Origin: a bacterium
GTDB lineage: Bacteria > Hinthialibacterota > Hinthialibacteria > Hinthialibacterales > Hinthialibacteraceae
Direction of reading: 5' to 3'
Assembly: GCA_016125385.1 (NCBI GenBank)
Contig: WGLV01000051.1
Coordinates: 1-64,000, forward strand
Length of the DNA: 64,000 nt
Below the pieces are notes generated by a model, which saw only the letters and a list, made by a program, of their open reading frames with translations, was not told the origin of the DNA and searched no databases. Positions 45,227-53,930 of this stretch are shown one piece after another; positions within the stretch are counted from its first letter, which is position 1, and every line of letters starts with the position of its first letter. The translations under genes and the position numbers were made by a program.

Positions 45227-48200
45227 ATGAGAAAACAACTACATCGTTCCATTATTATTTCTTTGTTGTCCGCATTATTCACCATCTCGATCAGTTCATG
45301 GTCTCAGCCCATTGTGCAATTGCCTGATGGCGTTGAAGCCGTATGGGATATCAATCAGGCCTATCGTCTTTCAACTCCGTTACGTGAGAAGGTCTGTATC
45401 AACGGTCTCTGGTTATGGCGGCCTGCCAGCTCCGAAGCGGAGGATCAGCCATCAGGTGATTGGGGATATATCAAAGTACCCGCCCCCTGGCCGGGGAAGG
45501 CGGGAAACTATATGTGGAGAGAGACTCAAACAGCCTATCCACACCCCAAGTGGGAAGACGAGAATCTGGGTGCGGTTAACCGATGCTGGTACCAGCGGGA
45601 AATCAGCATCCCCGCGGACTGGGCTGGCCGGAAAATTTCTTTATGCGTCGAGTATTTGAATTCGTATGCGACCGTGTATATCGATGGCGATCAACTGAGT
45701 GACATTCGTTTTCCTGGAGGCGAGGTTGATATTACAGGCGCATGCACGCCTGGAAAAAAGCATGTTATCACCCTGCTTGTTGTTGCGATGCCTCTCAAAG
45801 CGATTGTGCAGTCATTTCAAGACACGAATAATGCAAAACAGGTTGAGGGAGATGTTCCACTCAGAGGATTGTGCGGGGATGTCTATCTCGTTTCCAGCCC
45901 GAAAGCGAATGATATTCAAGACGTAAAAATTGAAACGTCGGTTCGGAAAAATGAAATCCGTCTGGATATCGCGTTGCGAGACGCTCAACTTCATAAGGAT
46001 TTTTATATCAGAGCCACAATTTTTGATAACAATCAAATCGTCGAGGAATTTCAAAGCGAACTTCTTTCAACCGATCGACTCAACAACAAGCGTTTATCAG
46101 TCAGCCATTCGTGGAAACCTGAAAAGATTTGGGATATCGACTCTCCCCAAAACATGTATCAAATCAGTATTTCTCTGGTTGATGAAAACGGCGAGGAGGT
46201 GGATCGGTATTTTCCGATCCGGTTTGGATTTCGCGAGTTCTGGATCGAGGGGAGAGATTTTGTACTGAATGGATCACGCATCTTCTGTTTCGCCGTTCCA
46301 TTCGATAACGCCCAGGTTTCTGCCGCCGCGGCGACATATCATGGCGCACTGGAATCCATGCGGCGCTTGAAATCGTTCGGCGTCAACGCCGTATATACAC
46401 ACAACTATGGATGCGAACCGGGCGTCCATCTCGGGTTCGCTGATATTCTGAAAGCCGCCGATGACGCCGGGATGCTCGTCTTTTTCTCCCAACCTCATTT
46501 TTCCGCATACGAATGGGATGATCCGAATGCGGATTCAACCAATGGATACGCTCAACATGCGGAATTTTATGTCCGCCAGGCGCAAAATCACCCTTCCGTC
46601 GTGATGTATTCAATGAGTCATAACGCCACCGGTTACAGCGAAGACATGAATCCAGACTGGATGGATGGCAAGCATGAAAAACGAGACGACTGGGCGAACC
46701 GGAATGTAAAAAAGGCTTTGCGGGCGGAGGCGATCGTAAAACAATTCGACCAGACGCGAATCATATATCACCATGCCGGCGGCAATTTAGGGCCAATGCA
46801 TACCAGCAATTTTTATCTGGACTTTGCTCCGATCCAGGAGCGTTCCGATTGGTTTGAACATTGGTCAACCGATGGCATCAAACCCCTGTTCCTCTGTGAA
46901 TATGGGGCGCCGTGGGGGATCAACTGGACTTTGTATCGAGGCTGGTATCAGGGGAAGCGGGATTTTGGCGGCGCCCAGGTTCCCTGGCAATTTTGTATGG
47001 CGGAATGGAATGCACAATTTTTGGGAGATACGGCGTATCAATTAAACGAACGCGACAAAGAGAATCTTCGTTTTGAAGACCGCCAAGCGCGCGAAGGAAA
47101 GCTCTGGCATCGGTGGGATTATCCCAGCCCTGTCATTGGGTCATACGCGCCCGAAAATGACAACCAGGCGCATGTCTGGTCGATGTATATCAAAGACAAC
47201 TGGAGAGCCTTCAGAACGTGGGGGCTGTCGGGATTCAACGCGTGGAACTATGGGAAGTTCTGGGAACTGAGCCCGAATGCCGAGAAAAAAAGAAAAGACC
47301 TTGCAGTAGACTGGAAGCATTTGCAAACGCCGGGATTCAGCCCCGATTTTATCGATCAACAATACGAACGGATCGATACCGCTTATGAATTCACCGATTG
47401 GATTCCAACCGACGCCGGCAAAGCCCTGATTGATAACAATCAACCCCTGCTGGCCTATATCGCCGGGAGCGCAAATCATTTTACCAGCAAAAACCACAAT
47501 TTCATGCCGGGGCAGCGCATCGATAAACAGATCGTACTCATCAATAATTCACGGCGAACCAGACGCGCGGACATTACATGGTCGCTTCAACTTCCCGAAC
47601 CAATAACCAACAACAGAACAATCGATATCAAAACCGGTGAGATCGTCAAAATTCCTGTTTCATTTGACATTCCACGATCCGCCGAACCGGGCGCGTATCC
47701 TGTCAATATGTCCGCCCGATTCGATTCGGGGCCAATCCAGAAGGATCAATTCGTGATCCATGTTTTACGCGACAAGGCGAGCGATCCGTTCGACGCAAGA
47801 ATCGCTTTGTATGATCCCACGGGAGAAACCAAACAGGGTCTGGACTCTCTCGGGATTTCATTCCAGACGGTGAACAGCGACACGGATCTTGAAGATTTCG
47901 ATCTGTTGATCATTGGCAAAAACGCTTTGACGTTGACCGATCCCGCTCCAGATATCAGCCGCGTTCGAGACGGGATGAAAGTCATTGTATTTGAACAAAG
48001 CTCCAGCGTGTTAGAAAAACGCCTGGGCTTGCGCGTGCAGGAATATGGGCTCAGAAGAGTTTTTACCCGAATCAAAGATCATCCAGCGTTATTCAATATA
48101 AAAGACGAGCATCTGCATGACTGGAATGGAGAAGCCACGATTCTTCCGCCCCGTTTAGAATACGAAACCCGCCCTATGTATGGACCGATCGTTCAATGGT

Positions 48201-49150
48201 GTGGGATCGACGTACCCCGGCCCTGGCGTTGCGGCTGTTGGGGAAACGTGGCTTCCGTTTTGATTGAAAAACCACAGACAGGCGATTTCATTCCTATTCT
48301 GGATGGCGGATTCAATTTGCAGTATTCACCGTTAATGGAATACCGTGAAGGGAAAGGGTTGATCCTGTTTTGTCAGCTGGATGTTACAGGACGAACGGAA
48401 CATGAACCCGCAACCGGCATATTGATTTCAAACATACTTACCTATGTTTCACACTACAAAGCGCCATCGCAAAAAAATGCGATCTATTCAGGAGAATCGG
48501 CCGGGTTGGATTATTTGAACAAAGCAGGTTTTCAAATTTCACTCTACACGGGGCAAGACCTCGAACCCGACGATGTATTGATTGTCGGGCCAAGTGGATT
48601 GGAAGCGATAGTGGATCATGCGGCGAAAATCAGGGGATGGCTTGATAATGGAGGGCAAGTACTGACAATTGGAGTTACCAGTTTAAAGGATGGTTTTCTG
48701 TCAAACATCTCTATGAAGAAAACTGAGTATTTCAACAGTTTTTTTGAGCCATTTTCATATGATTCGCCTTTTGCTGGAATCGGCCCATCCGACGTTTTAA
48801 TTCGATCTCCACGGCAAATCCCGTTAATCATGGATGGAGCAATAATTGCTGCAAACGGCATACTCGCCGCGACTGAGAAAGACCAGATCATCCTGACGCA
48901 ACTGGTTCCCTGGGATTTTGACTACCAAAAAGTATTTCACTGGAAGATGACGTACCGGCGCGCCAGTTATATGTTGACCCGTCTATTGGGGAATATGGGA
49001 GTACGGGCCGGTACACCTCTGATTCAGCGATTTTCCATGCCAGTGGTATCGAGTCAAAAGGAAGATACAAGTTCAGCAAGATGGTTAAGCGGCTTCTACG
49101 TGGATCGGCCGGAGGAGATGGATGATCCTTACCGGTTCTTCCGATGGTGA
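45227..49150 (+). CDS. Very large exported GH2-like protein lacking the acid/base Glu
   Basis: The protein has 1307 residues with a signal peptide (SLLSALFTISISSWS). The N-terminal jelly roll is of the GH2 sugar-binding type (about 40-200: INGLWLWRP, RCWYQREISIPADWAGRKI, VEYLNSYATVYIDG). An Ig-like domain follows, then a TIM barrel (about 340-690). In the barrel the acid/base position, normally Asn-Glu after NHPSVVM, reads Ser-His-Asn466, so the Glu is replaced by Asn. The nucleophile candidate Glu558 in LCEYGAPWG is kept. The last 450 residues include two glutamine-amidotransferase-like stretches (LLIIGKNAL and VLIVGPSGLEAIVDHAAK). The gene is visibly richer in A/T than its GC-rich neighbours. 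It may be a binding protein, a retaining enzyme with an unusual acid, or inactive. Confidence 0.82.
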   Translation: MRKQLHRSIIISLLSALFTISISSWSQPIVQLPDGVEAVWDINQAYRLSTPLREKVCINGLWLWRPASSEAEDQPSGDWGYIKVPAPWPGKAGNYMWRETQTAYPHPKWEDENLGAVNRCWYQREISIPADWAGRKISLCVEYLNSYATVYIDGDQLSDIRFPGGEVDITGACTPGKKHVITLLVVAMPLKAIVQSFQDTNNAKQVEGDVPLRGLCGDVYLVSSPKANDIQDVKIETSVRKNEIRLDIALRDAQLHKDFYIRATIFDNNQIVEEFQSELLSTDRLNNKRLSVSHSWKPEKIWDIDSPQNMYQISISLVDENGEEVDRYFPIRFGFREFWIEGRDFVLNGSRIFCFAVPFDNAQVSAAAATYHGALESMRRLKSFGVNAVYTHNYGCEPGVHLGFADILKAADDAGMLVFFSQPHFSAYEWDDPNADSTNGYAQHAEFYVRQAQNHPSVVMYSMSHNATGYSEDMNPDWMDGKHEKRDDWANRNVKKALRAEAIVKQFDQTRIIYHHAGGNLGPMHTSNFYLDFAPIQERSDWFEHWSTDGIKPLFLCEYGAPWGINWTLYRGWYQGKRDFGGAQVPWQFCMAEWNAQFLGDTAYQLNERDKENLRFEDRQAREGKLWHRWDYPSPVIGSYAPENDNQAHVWSMYIKDNWRAFRTWGLSGFNAWNYGKFWELSPNAEKKRKDLAVDWKHLQTPGFSPDFIDQQYERIDTAYEFTDWIPTDAGKALIDNNQPLLAYIAGSANHFTSKNHNFMPGQRIDKQIVLINNSRRTRRADITWSLQLPEPITNNRTIDIKTGEIVKIPVSFDIPRSAEPGAYPVNMSARFDSGPIQKDQFVIHVLRDKASDPFDARIALYDPTGETKQGLDSLGISFQTVNSDTDLEDFDLLIIGKNALTLTDPAPDISRVRDGMKVIVFEQSSSVLEKRLGLRVQEYGLRRVFTRIKDHPALFNIKDEHLHDWNGEATILPPRLEYETRPMYGPIVQWCGIDVPRPWRCGCWGNVASVLIEKPQTGDFIPILDGGFNLQYSPLMEYREGKGLILFCQLDVTGRTEHEPATGILISNILTYVSHYKAPSQKNAIYSGESAGLDYLNKAGFQISLYTGQDLEPDDVLIVGPSGLEAIVDHAAKIRGWLDNGGQVLTIGVTSLKDGFLSNISMKKTEYFNSFFEPFSYDSPFAGIGPSDVLIRSPRQIPLIMDGAIIAANGILAATEKDQIILTQLVPWDFDYQKVFHWKMTYRRASYMLTRLLGNMGVRAGTPLIQRFSMPVVSSQKEDTSSARWLSGFYVDRPEEMDDPYRFFRW

Positions 49151-49160
49151 GTAATGAATG

Positions 49161-49178
49161 AGCCCCGTCGGGGCTTTA
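49161..49178. terminator. Short hairpin between convergent genes, possible terminator
   Basis: agcccc / ggggct with a 3-nt loop follows the GH2-like stop by 11 nt and is followed by only TTTA-like bases. A second imperfect inverted repeat lies at about 49193-49216. Both are weak as terminators. Confidence 0.4.
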
Positions 49179-49214
49179 CCGCCGGTAACAGCGACCGGTC
49201 GATTCGTTGATCGG

Positions 49215-50867
49215 TCAATCTTCAGCCGCAGCCTGTGATGTAACAATTGGAACATAGCCATACTCCAACCCTTTTGGGGGAGTAACAATCAAAGCGGGAT
49301 CCAGTGAGACTAAATGCGTATCCCGGCCGGGAGGCGGCAAATAATCACGGTCGATGGGCCAAGTTTTATGAATTTTCTCAACCAAAGCCTGTAATTTTGA
49401 TTTCTTATCCCGGCTCCAGTCATACTGCTGAAATGAGGGTTGGTCGATAAAGCGATACCAGTAATACGTAACTCTGGATCCATCCAGTAAATCGACTTCA
49501 TACGGTCCGGCCGCGGGCCCCGGATTCGTCCATGCTCCTGTATTTGGCGATGTATATTTTTCACCCGGCGGCGCCAGTTCAAACTCCATCGATCGCAGGC
49601 GTTCAGGAACTTCATCACTGGAAACAGCAACACGCTTGTCACCAATCTGCTTATAGTATTGAGGGAAAACGCCTCTCGGGCTAATCCGATTATCAATCCA
49701 TTGCAGGCCCCAAAGCCCCGCTTCATGGACGCTGGTATCAAAGACGTTTTCGACTCCCGCAATTTGAAGCCCGGCCTGATCATAACGAGTCGTGCGGGTT
49801 GTCAACGCCGACTCCCATATCCCGTCTTCACGAAACTTACCGGAGCAGACAGGACCTCCATCGCGCCACGCTTTAAAATCATGGTAAAGGGCATCTTTCG
49901 AATAATAGATCACATCCTGCACTAATAACGTTCTCCCCTGTTGGTCGACGGGAAATTGCAGTTTGGGTATTTTTGAATAAACGTCTCCATGTTCATCGAC
50001 GGCGTCAAATCGGGGAACCGTATTGATTTCCATCGCACCGCCGCCCATGATTCCAGGGCGCGCGTCAAGCCCCCGCCCGTAAATGAACGGATAATCAAAC
50101 AATTTCCCGATTTTGCTCCATGTTTCAGGAATGTAGTAAGCAATCGGTCCTTTGAAATTGGACGTATTGATAAAACAGGTCCAATTCTGGTCACCTGTGG
50201 GCGGTTCGCCTTCAACCGGATCAGTAAAAGGCAATGCCATATAAGCGTAACCGAAAAACTCCCCATTCGGTTGGCCTTGAAACGGCAGCGCATCGGGCGG
50301 GATCAGCAGGCGGTTGCTGAGTTGGGCGATCCCCAGCCGGTTGTCAGGCAGGGCATTGTTGTCATAAAAAAAAGACCATCCGGGAGAACCGATTTCATAG
50401 TCATAACATTGGGGAGTTGCGTTCATACTGAATTTGGGCGGTCCATAACGAAAATGGTTTCCAGCCCAATAACCGAGGCCGCCTTCCAGAGTTTGAAAGA
50501 CGCTGCTCCACGTCGGCCCGCGAGCCGGCCAGTTATCACGGGCCAGCGTGCCCACCGGCGCGAGCGGTTTGTCTTTGTTATCAGAGTTATCGGGCATGAT
50601 CCACGTTCCAGCCAGACCAATCTGAAAATGGGCGACCGGTTGGTCTATCAGCGGCCAGACCGCGGAATAAAAACCCATGCCGGCATTATATTCAGAGCGT
50701 TCAGGAGGACGCGTCGCGCTATATCCGATATAGCCATGCAAGCCGCTGGAATGAGCGGTGATCTTTACCTCGCCTGAGCCAGAAGGGCGATCAACCGGTA
50801 TTTCCTGGCAATAAACCGCACAGGTAAATGCGATCAAACCCAGATACAATAACAACGGCTTTTTCAT
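49215..50867 (-). CDS. Exported protein of unknown family (550 aa)
   Basis: The start at the ATG at 50867 gives 550 residues with a signal peptide (MKKPLLLYLGLIAFTCAVYC, where the final Cys could be a lipobox-like site: AVYC). I do not recognise a family. It is rich in Trp, Tyr and Gly with short motifs (FIYGRGLDARPGIMGGGAMEINT, in parts FIYGRGLD, MGGGAMEIN), suggesting a beta-rich fold. It contains many Pro-Pro pairs and no repeated domains. It lies 40 nt after the sulfatase gene on the same strand and convergent to the GH2-like gene, so it may be part of a glycan-degrading locus. Confidence 0.75.
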   Translation of the reverse strand: MKKPLLLYLGLIAFTCAVYCQEIPVDRPSGSGEVKITAHSSGLHGYIGYSATRPPERSEYNAGMGFYSAVWPLIDQPVAHFQIGLAGTWIMPDNSDNKDKPLAPVGTLARDNWPARGPTWSSVFQTLEGGLGYWAGNHFRYGPPKFSMNATPQCYDYEIGSPGWSFFYDNNALPDNRLGIAQLSNRLLIPPDALPFQGQPNGEFFGYAYMALPFTDPVEGEPPTGDQNWTCFINTSNFKGPIAYYIPETWSKIGKLFDYPFIYGRGLDARPGIMGGGAMEINTVPRFDAVDEHGDVYSKIPKLQFPVDQQGRTLLVQDVIYYSKDALYHDFKAWRDGGPVCSGKFREDGIWESALTTRTTRYDQAGLQIAGVENVFDTSVHEAGLWGLQWIDNRISPRGVFPQYYKQIGDKRVAVSSDEVPERLRSMEFELAPPGEKYTSPNTGAWTNPGPAAGPYEVDLLDGSRVTYYWYRFIDQPSFQQYDWSRDKKSKLQALVEKIHKTWPIDRDYLPPPGRDTHLVSLDPALIVTPPKGLEYGYVPIVTSQAAAED

Positions 50868-50906
50868 CGGATCGCCTCGAGCATCGTAATCCAACCTAGA
50901 TGCTTG

Positions 50907-52412
50907 CTATTGGTTATACTCTTCGAAGAAATCCATGCGTCCGCCTGTAACCCGGCGCAAACCGCCTTCAAATTGATCGGGACGTTCAAATTCGGGCCAA
51001 TTCGCCAGAATTTTATCCGCGTACGCTTTCATCCGTTGCACCACATCAGGATGTTCACTGCTTACATCTCGAGTTTCCGCCGGATCCCGATCAAGGTTAA
51101 AGAGAATCATCGGCTTCGGATCGACGCCCGCGGTCTTACCCGGGTATTCACTGGGCCGCGCCTGTTCGAATTGCGCCACCAGAGTAACGCCATCGGGCCC
51201 CCGGGGATCAATCCAGTCATCGCCCCGGTTTGGGATCCCCCCCGGGCTATGAAGATGCAGCTTCCATGGGCCGCTTCTCACCATCGCCAGATTCACGCCT
51301 TTTAGAGCAAAAAGGTATTCATGAGGAGCACCGGTGTTTTCTCCCGTTAAAAGCGGCATGATATCAACACCGTCAATTTCACGGTCATGGGGGAGTTTAA
51401 CGCCCGCGAGTTTCAGAATCGTAGGAAATACGTCGATCGTACCAGCGGGCGCATCCTGAACGCTTCCCGCTGGAATCTTGCCCGGCCAGCGTCCGATAAA
51501 TGGAACTCGTAAACCTCCATCCCAGGTTAACGCTTTCATCCCGCGCAAACCGCCCGTGTCGCCTCCATACCAGGGGCCGTTATCAGAAAGGAACAGAATC
51601 ATCGTGTCGTCATCGATCCCCAGCGATTTGACTTTTTCAAGAATCCGATCGACGGACCAATCCAGTTCACGAATCACATCGGCATAAAGATCGTCTGGCG
51701 TTTCGGGCGTATAAAATTCTTCCGACGCGGCCAATGGCTTATGAGGCATCGCATGAGGAAGATATAGAAAAAACGGATCGCCGGCGTCATGACTGCGCTG
51801 AATGAAATCGAGGGCGCGTTCGGTGTATCGTCTGGTCAGGGTGGGTTGATAGACGGGATACTCATACACCGATTCGTTTTCAACCAGCTGCACCGGGCGC
51901 ATATCATTTGAGTAAAGAATCCCAAAATATTCGTCGAATCCCTGATTCGTCGGCAGAAACCGGCGCCGGTGGCCCAAGTGCCACTTACCGATGCAGCAGG
52001 TGGCGTAGCCCGCCGGCTTGAGCGCTTCGGCGATGGTGATTTCAGATTCAGGCAATCCGATATTATTCACGCCCGCGTCCGGGCAGGGATTGTGGACGAC
52101 GCCGTTTCTGAATGGATAGCGCCCCGTAAGCAGCGAAGCGCGGGAGGGCGCGCAATACGGCACGGGGACATACACTTGAGTCAACTTGACGCCTTCGGAA
52201 GCCAGGCGATTCAAGGCGGGAGTGTGGTATCCAATTTTCGAATTACCGAATCCTTCTATATCGCCGTAGCCCAGATCGTCCGCCAGGATAATGATGAAAT
52301 TCGGCCGTTTCGCGTTTTGGCTGTAAGCGTTTCCGTTGGAAAACGCCGCCGCGGCAAGGCCCGCGCCCAGTGTACGGATAAAATCGCGGCGATTGTTGGC
52401 GTGAAGGTTCAT
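50907..52412 (-). CDS. Tat-exported sulfatase (formylglycine type)
   Basis: This 501-residue protein has a twin-arginine signal (NNRRDFIRTLGAGLAAAAF). The metal-binding ADDLGYGD lies at residues 44-51, and the sulfatase motif CAPSRASLLTGR begins at Cys87, which an FGE-type enzyme would convert to formylglycine. Other parts are LPHAMPHKPL, ILFLSDNGPWYGG and GMKALTWDGGLRVPFI, the latter with the second metal site. It removes sulfate esters from glycans or small molecules. The unknown exported protein follows in the same direction 40 nt later, so they are probably cotranscribed. No FGE gene is in the window. Confidence 0.96.
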   Translation of the reverse strand: MNLHANNRRDFIRTLGAGLAAAAFSNGNAYSQNAKRPNFIIILADDLGYGDIEGFGNSKIGYHTPALNRLASEGVKLTQVYVPVPYCAPSRASLLTGRYPFRNGVVHNPCPDAGVNNIGLPESEITIAEALKPAGYATCCIGKWHLGHRRRFLPTNQGFDEYFGILYSNDMRPVQLVENESVYEYPVYQPTLTRRYTERALDFIQRSHDAGDPFFLYLPHAMPHKPLAASEEFYTPETPDDLYADVIRELDWSVDRILEKVKSLGIDDDTMILFLSDNGPWYGGDTGGLRGMKALTWDGGLRVPFIGRWPGKIPAGSVQDAPAGTIDVFPTILKLAGVKLPHDREIDGVDIMPLLTGENTGAPHEYLFALKGVNLAMVRSGPWKLHLHSPGGIPNRGDDWIDPRGPDGVTLVAQFEQARPSEYPGKTAGVDPKPMILFNLDRDPAETRDVSSEHPDVVQRMKAYADKILANWPEFERPDQFEGGLRRVTGGRMDFFEEYNQ

Positions 52413-52603
52413 AAGAATATCATCCTATCCAGTTGTATTCGATTTCAGTCAATGTCATCAACGTACCACATCCGCGGGCCTGTTTCAAAGTTTACGCATT
52501 CAGATTGATCCCCGCCGAGCGTGCGTACAAACGCCGGAAGCCCGCTGGAAAGCAGGATTTGTGTAAGTGACGTTTTTCAGGGACTTTTGAGAGGAATCAG
52601 AAG

Positions 52604-52676
52604 TGAGTGAGCTGGGGCTCGAACCCAGGACCCTCTGCTTAAAAGGCAGATGCTCTGCCGACTGAGCTACTCACTC
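52604..52676 (-). tRNA. tRNA-Lys (anticodon UUU)
   Basis: The minus strand folds into a full cloverleaf of 73 nt. The acceptor stem GAGTGAG pairs with CTCACTC, the D-stem GCTC with GAGC, the anticodon stem TCTGC with GCAGA with loop CTTTTAA (anticodon TTT), and the T-stem CTGGG with CCCAG with TTCGAGC loop. A is the discriminator base and the CCA is not encoded. It lies downstream of the NPCBM gene. Confidence 0.97.
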
Positions 52677-52707
52677 ACGTTTCGATCATTTTTTGCAGCA
52701 GTTGAGT

Positions 52708-52713
52708 AGTATA
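52708..52713 (-). promoter_or_regulatory. -10-like element upstream of tRNA-Lys
   Basis: TATACT on the minus strand is 32 bp upstream of the tRNA 5' end. A poor -35 (CCTACA, 18 bp away) accompanies it. Confidence 0.35.
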
Positions 52714-52768
52714 ACCTGAATCGCGGCAGGGTGTAGGGTCATGGTTGATTTTCAGACCGAAAAATACG

Positions 52769-53269
52769 TTACCGCTTGATGAATCTGGCGTTAGCCCAAT
52801 CCGCATGGTCGCTGTTCGGGCCGTCGCCGCCGTCTTTGGCGATCAGGTGAAGTTCTTCCACGTCCGAGACGTCAACCACAATGCGGCGAGGCGCGTCCGC
52901 CGCACGAATCACCGGGCTTTCAAACAGGATCACGCCATCTCCCACCAACTGGAACTGAACGCTGGCGGGAAGGTCGTCCTTGATCTCATCGTCGACGCCG
53001 ATGATGCTGACGAAATGCGTATACCCGGGCGGGACCAGCACCTTCAGTTCCGTTTCGGCATGGACTCCATAGCCTTTTTCATACCACTTTTCACCGATGA
53101 TCAGGCTGTTTCCATCCACGGACGCGTTGCGTTGGGGATTGGCCCAGTAATAACGCACGACCTCTACCTTGAGGTCGGATAAATACACCGGACGCGGCGG
53201 CAGCAACGCCGAAACGCCCACAATCGCCAGTACGCCAAGTATGGCGAGAATCCAACGGAGAGCCCCCAT
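52769..53269 (-). CDS. Membrane-anchored NPCBM-domain protein
   Basis: The 166-residue protein starts with a hydrophobic helix (ILAILGVLAIVGVSALL) that may be a signal anchor. The rest is one NPCBM domain (PF08305) with EKGYGVHAETELKVLVPPG, FVSIIGVDDEI, VQFQLVGDGVILFES and the end GDGPNSDHADWANARF. NPCBM domains bind glycans and are generally attached to glycoside hydrolases; here the domain stands alone. No strong ribosome site is seen before the ATG. It is upstream of the tRNA on the same strand. Confidence 0.88.
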   Translation of the reverse strand: MGALRWILAILGVLAIVGVSALLPPRPVYLSDLKVEVVRYYWANPQRNASVDGNSLIIGEKWYEKGYGVHAETELKVLVPPGYTHFVSIIGVDDEIKDDLPASVQFQLVGDGVILFESPVIRAADAPRRIVVDVSDVEELHLIAKDGGDGPNSDHADWANARFIKR

Positions 53270-53549
53270 CGTTCACAACGCCTCACGCGGCGCATCCCTT
53301 TCGTCAGGATCGATTCGTCCGCCGCAATAATGAGTCACAAGCGCGATGCGTTCAAGCGCGGCGGCCAGCGGCGGCGAAGGCCCATTCTTTGGGATGATCG
53401 AACATGGCGCTTCCATTGGAACGCCAAAGTTGGCGCGAATAAGAATGGCGGAGCGTATTTGCCGGGCGGTGGGGATGAGAGCGGCCTGCTTTTGAAAACG
53501 CGCGGCAGCGTGGTATGATCGCGGAATCCGGTTGGAGAGGATCAAAGGC

Positions 53550-53930
53550 ATGAGCGACTCCGTCAAAACGCGCGGGTACGTGGCCCGCCGCAAACAAGAT
53601 GTTGAACCCACCGCCTGCCCCTGCGGCGAGGCGTATCGCATCATCACCCGGCGAGACTCTCTTACGGCGGGTTTTCATATCACCCACATTCAGGATTCAA
53701 AACGCCATTTTCATAAAAAGACCACGGAAATCTATCACATCCTCGAAGGCTCGGGCGTATTGGAAATCGGAGACGACCGGCTTGAACTGGAACCAGGCCT
53801 GACGATTTTGATCGAACCGGGAACGCCTCATCGGGGATACGGCGATTTCAAGACCATCGTGGTCCCCGTCCCCGCGTTCGATCCGGAAGACGAATACCTC
53901 TGCGAAGACGATGGAGCCATTGACTCTTGA
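53550..53930 (+). CDS. Cupin-domain protein
   Basis: Start at the ATG at 53550 (after GGAGAGG) gives 126 residues. Cupin motif 1 is RHFHKKTTEIYHILEG: the HxH and the Glu four residues later, and motif 2 is EPGLTILIEPGTPHRGYG with the third His. Together this is a complete 3-His/1-Glu metal site. Six N-terminal residues upstream of this start are also open. The stop overlaps the start of the DNA methyltransferase gene (TTGA), so the two are coupled. The enzyme or binding role is unknown. Confidence 0.9.
   Translation: MSDSVKTRGYVARRKQDVEPTACPCGEAYRIITRRDSLTAGFHITHIQDSKRHFHKKTTEIYHILEGSGVLEIGDDRLELEPGLTILIEPGTPHRGYGDFKTIVVPVPAFDPEDEYLCEDDGAIDS

Noticed and set aside
53273..53687. Minus-strand frames upstream of and over the cupin
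   Set aside because: They cover the real cupin gene on the opposite strand and have no family features.
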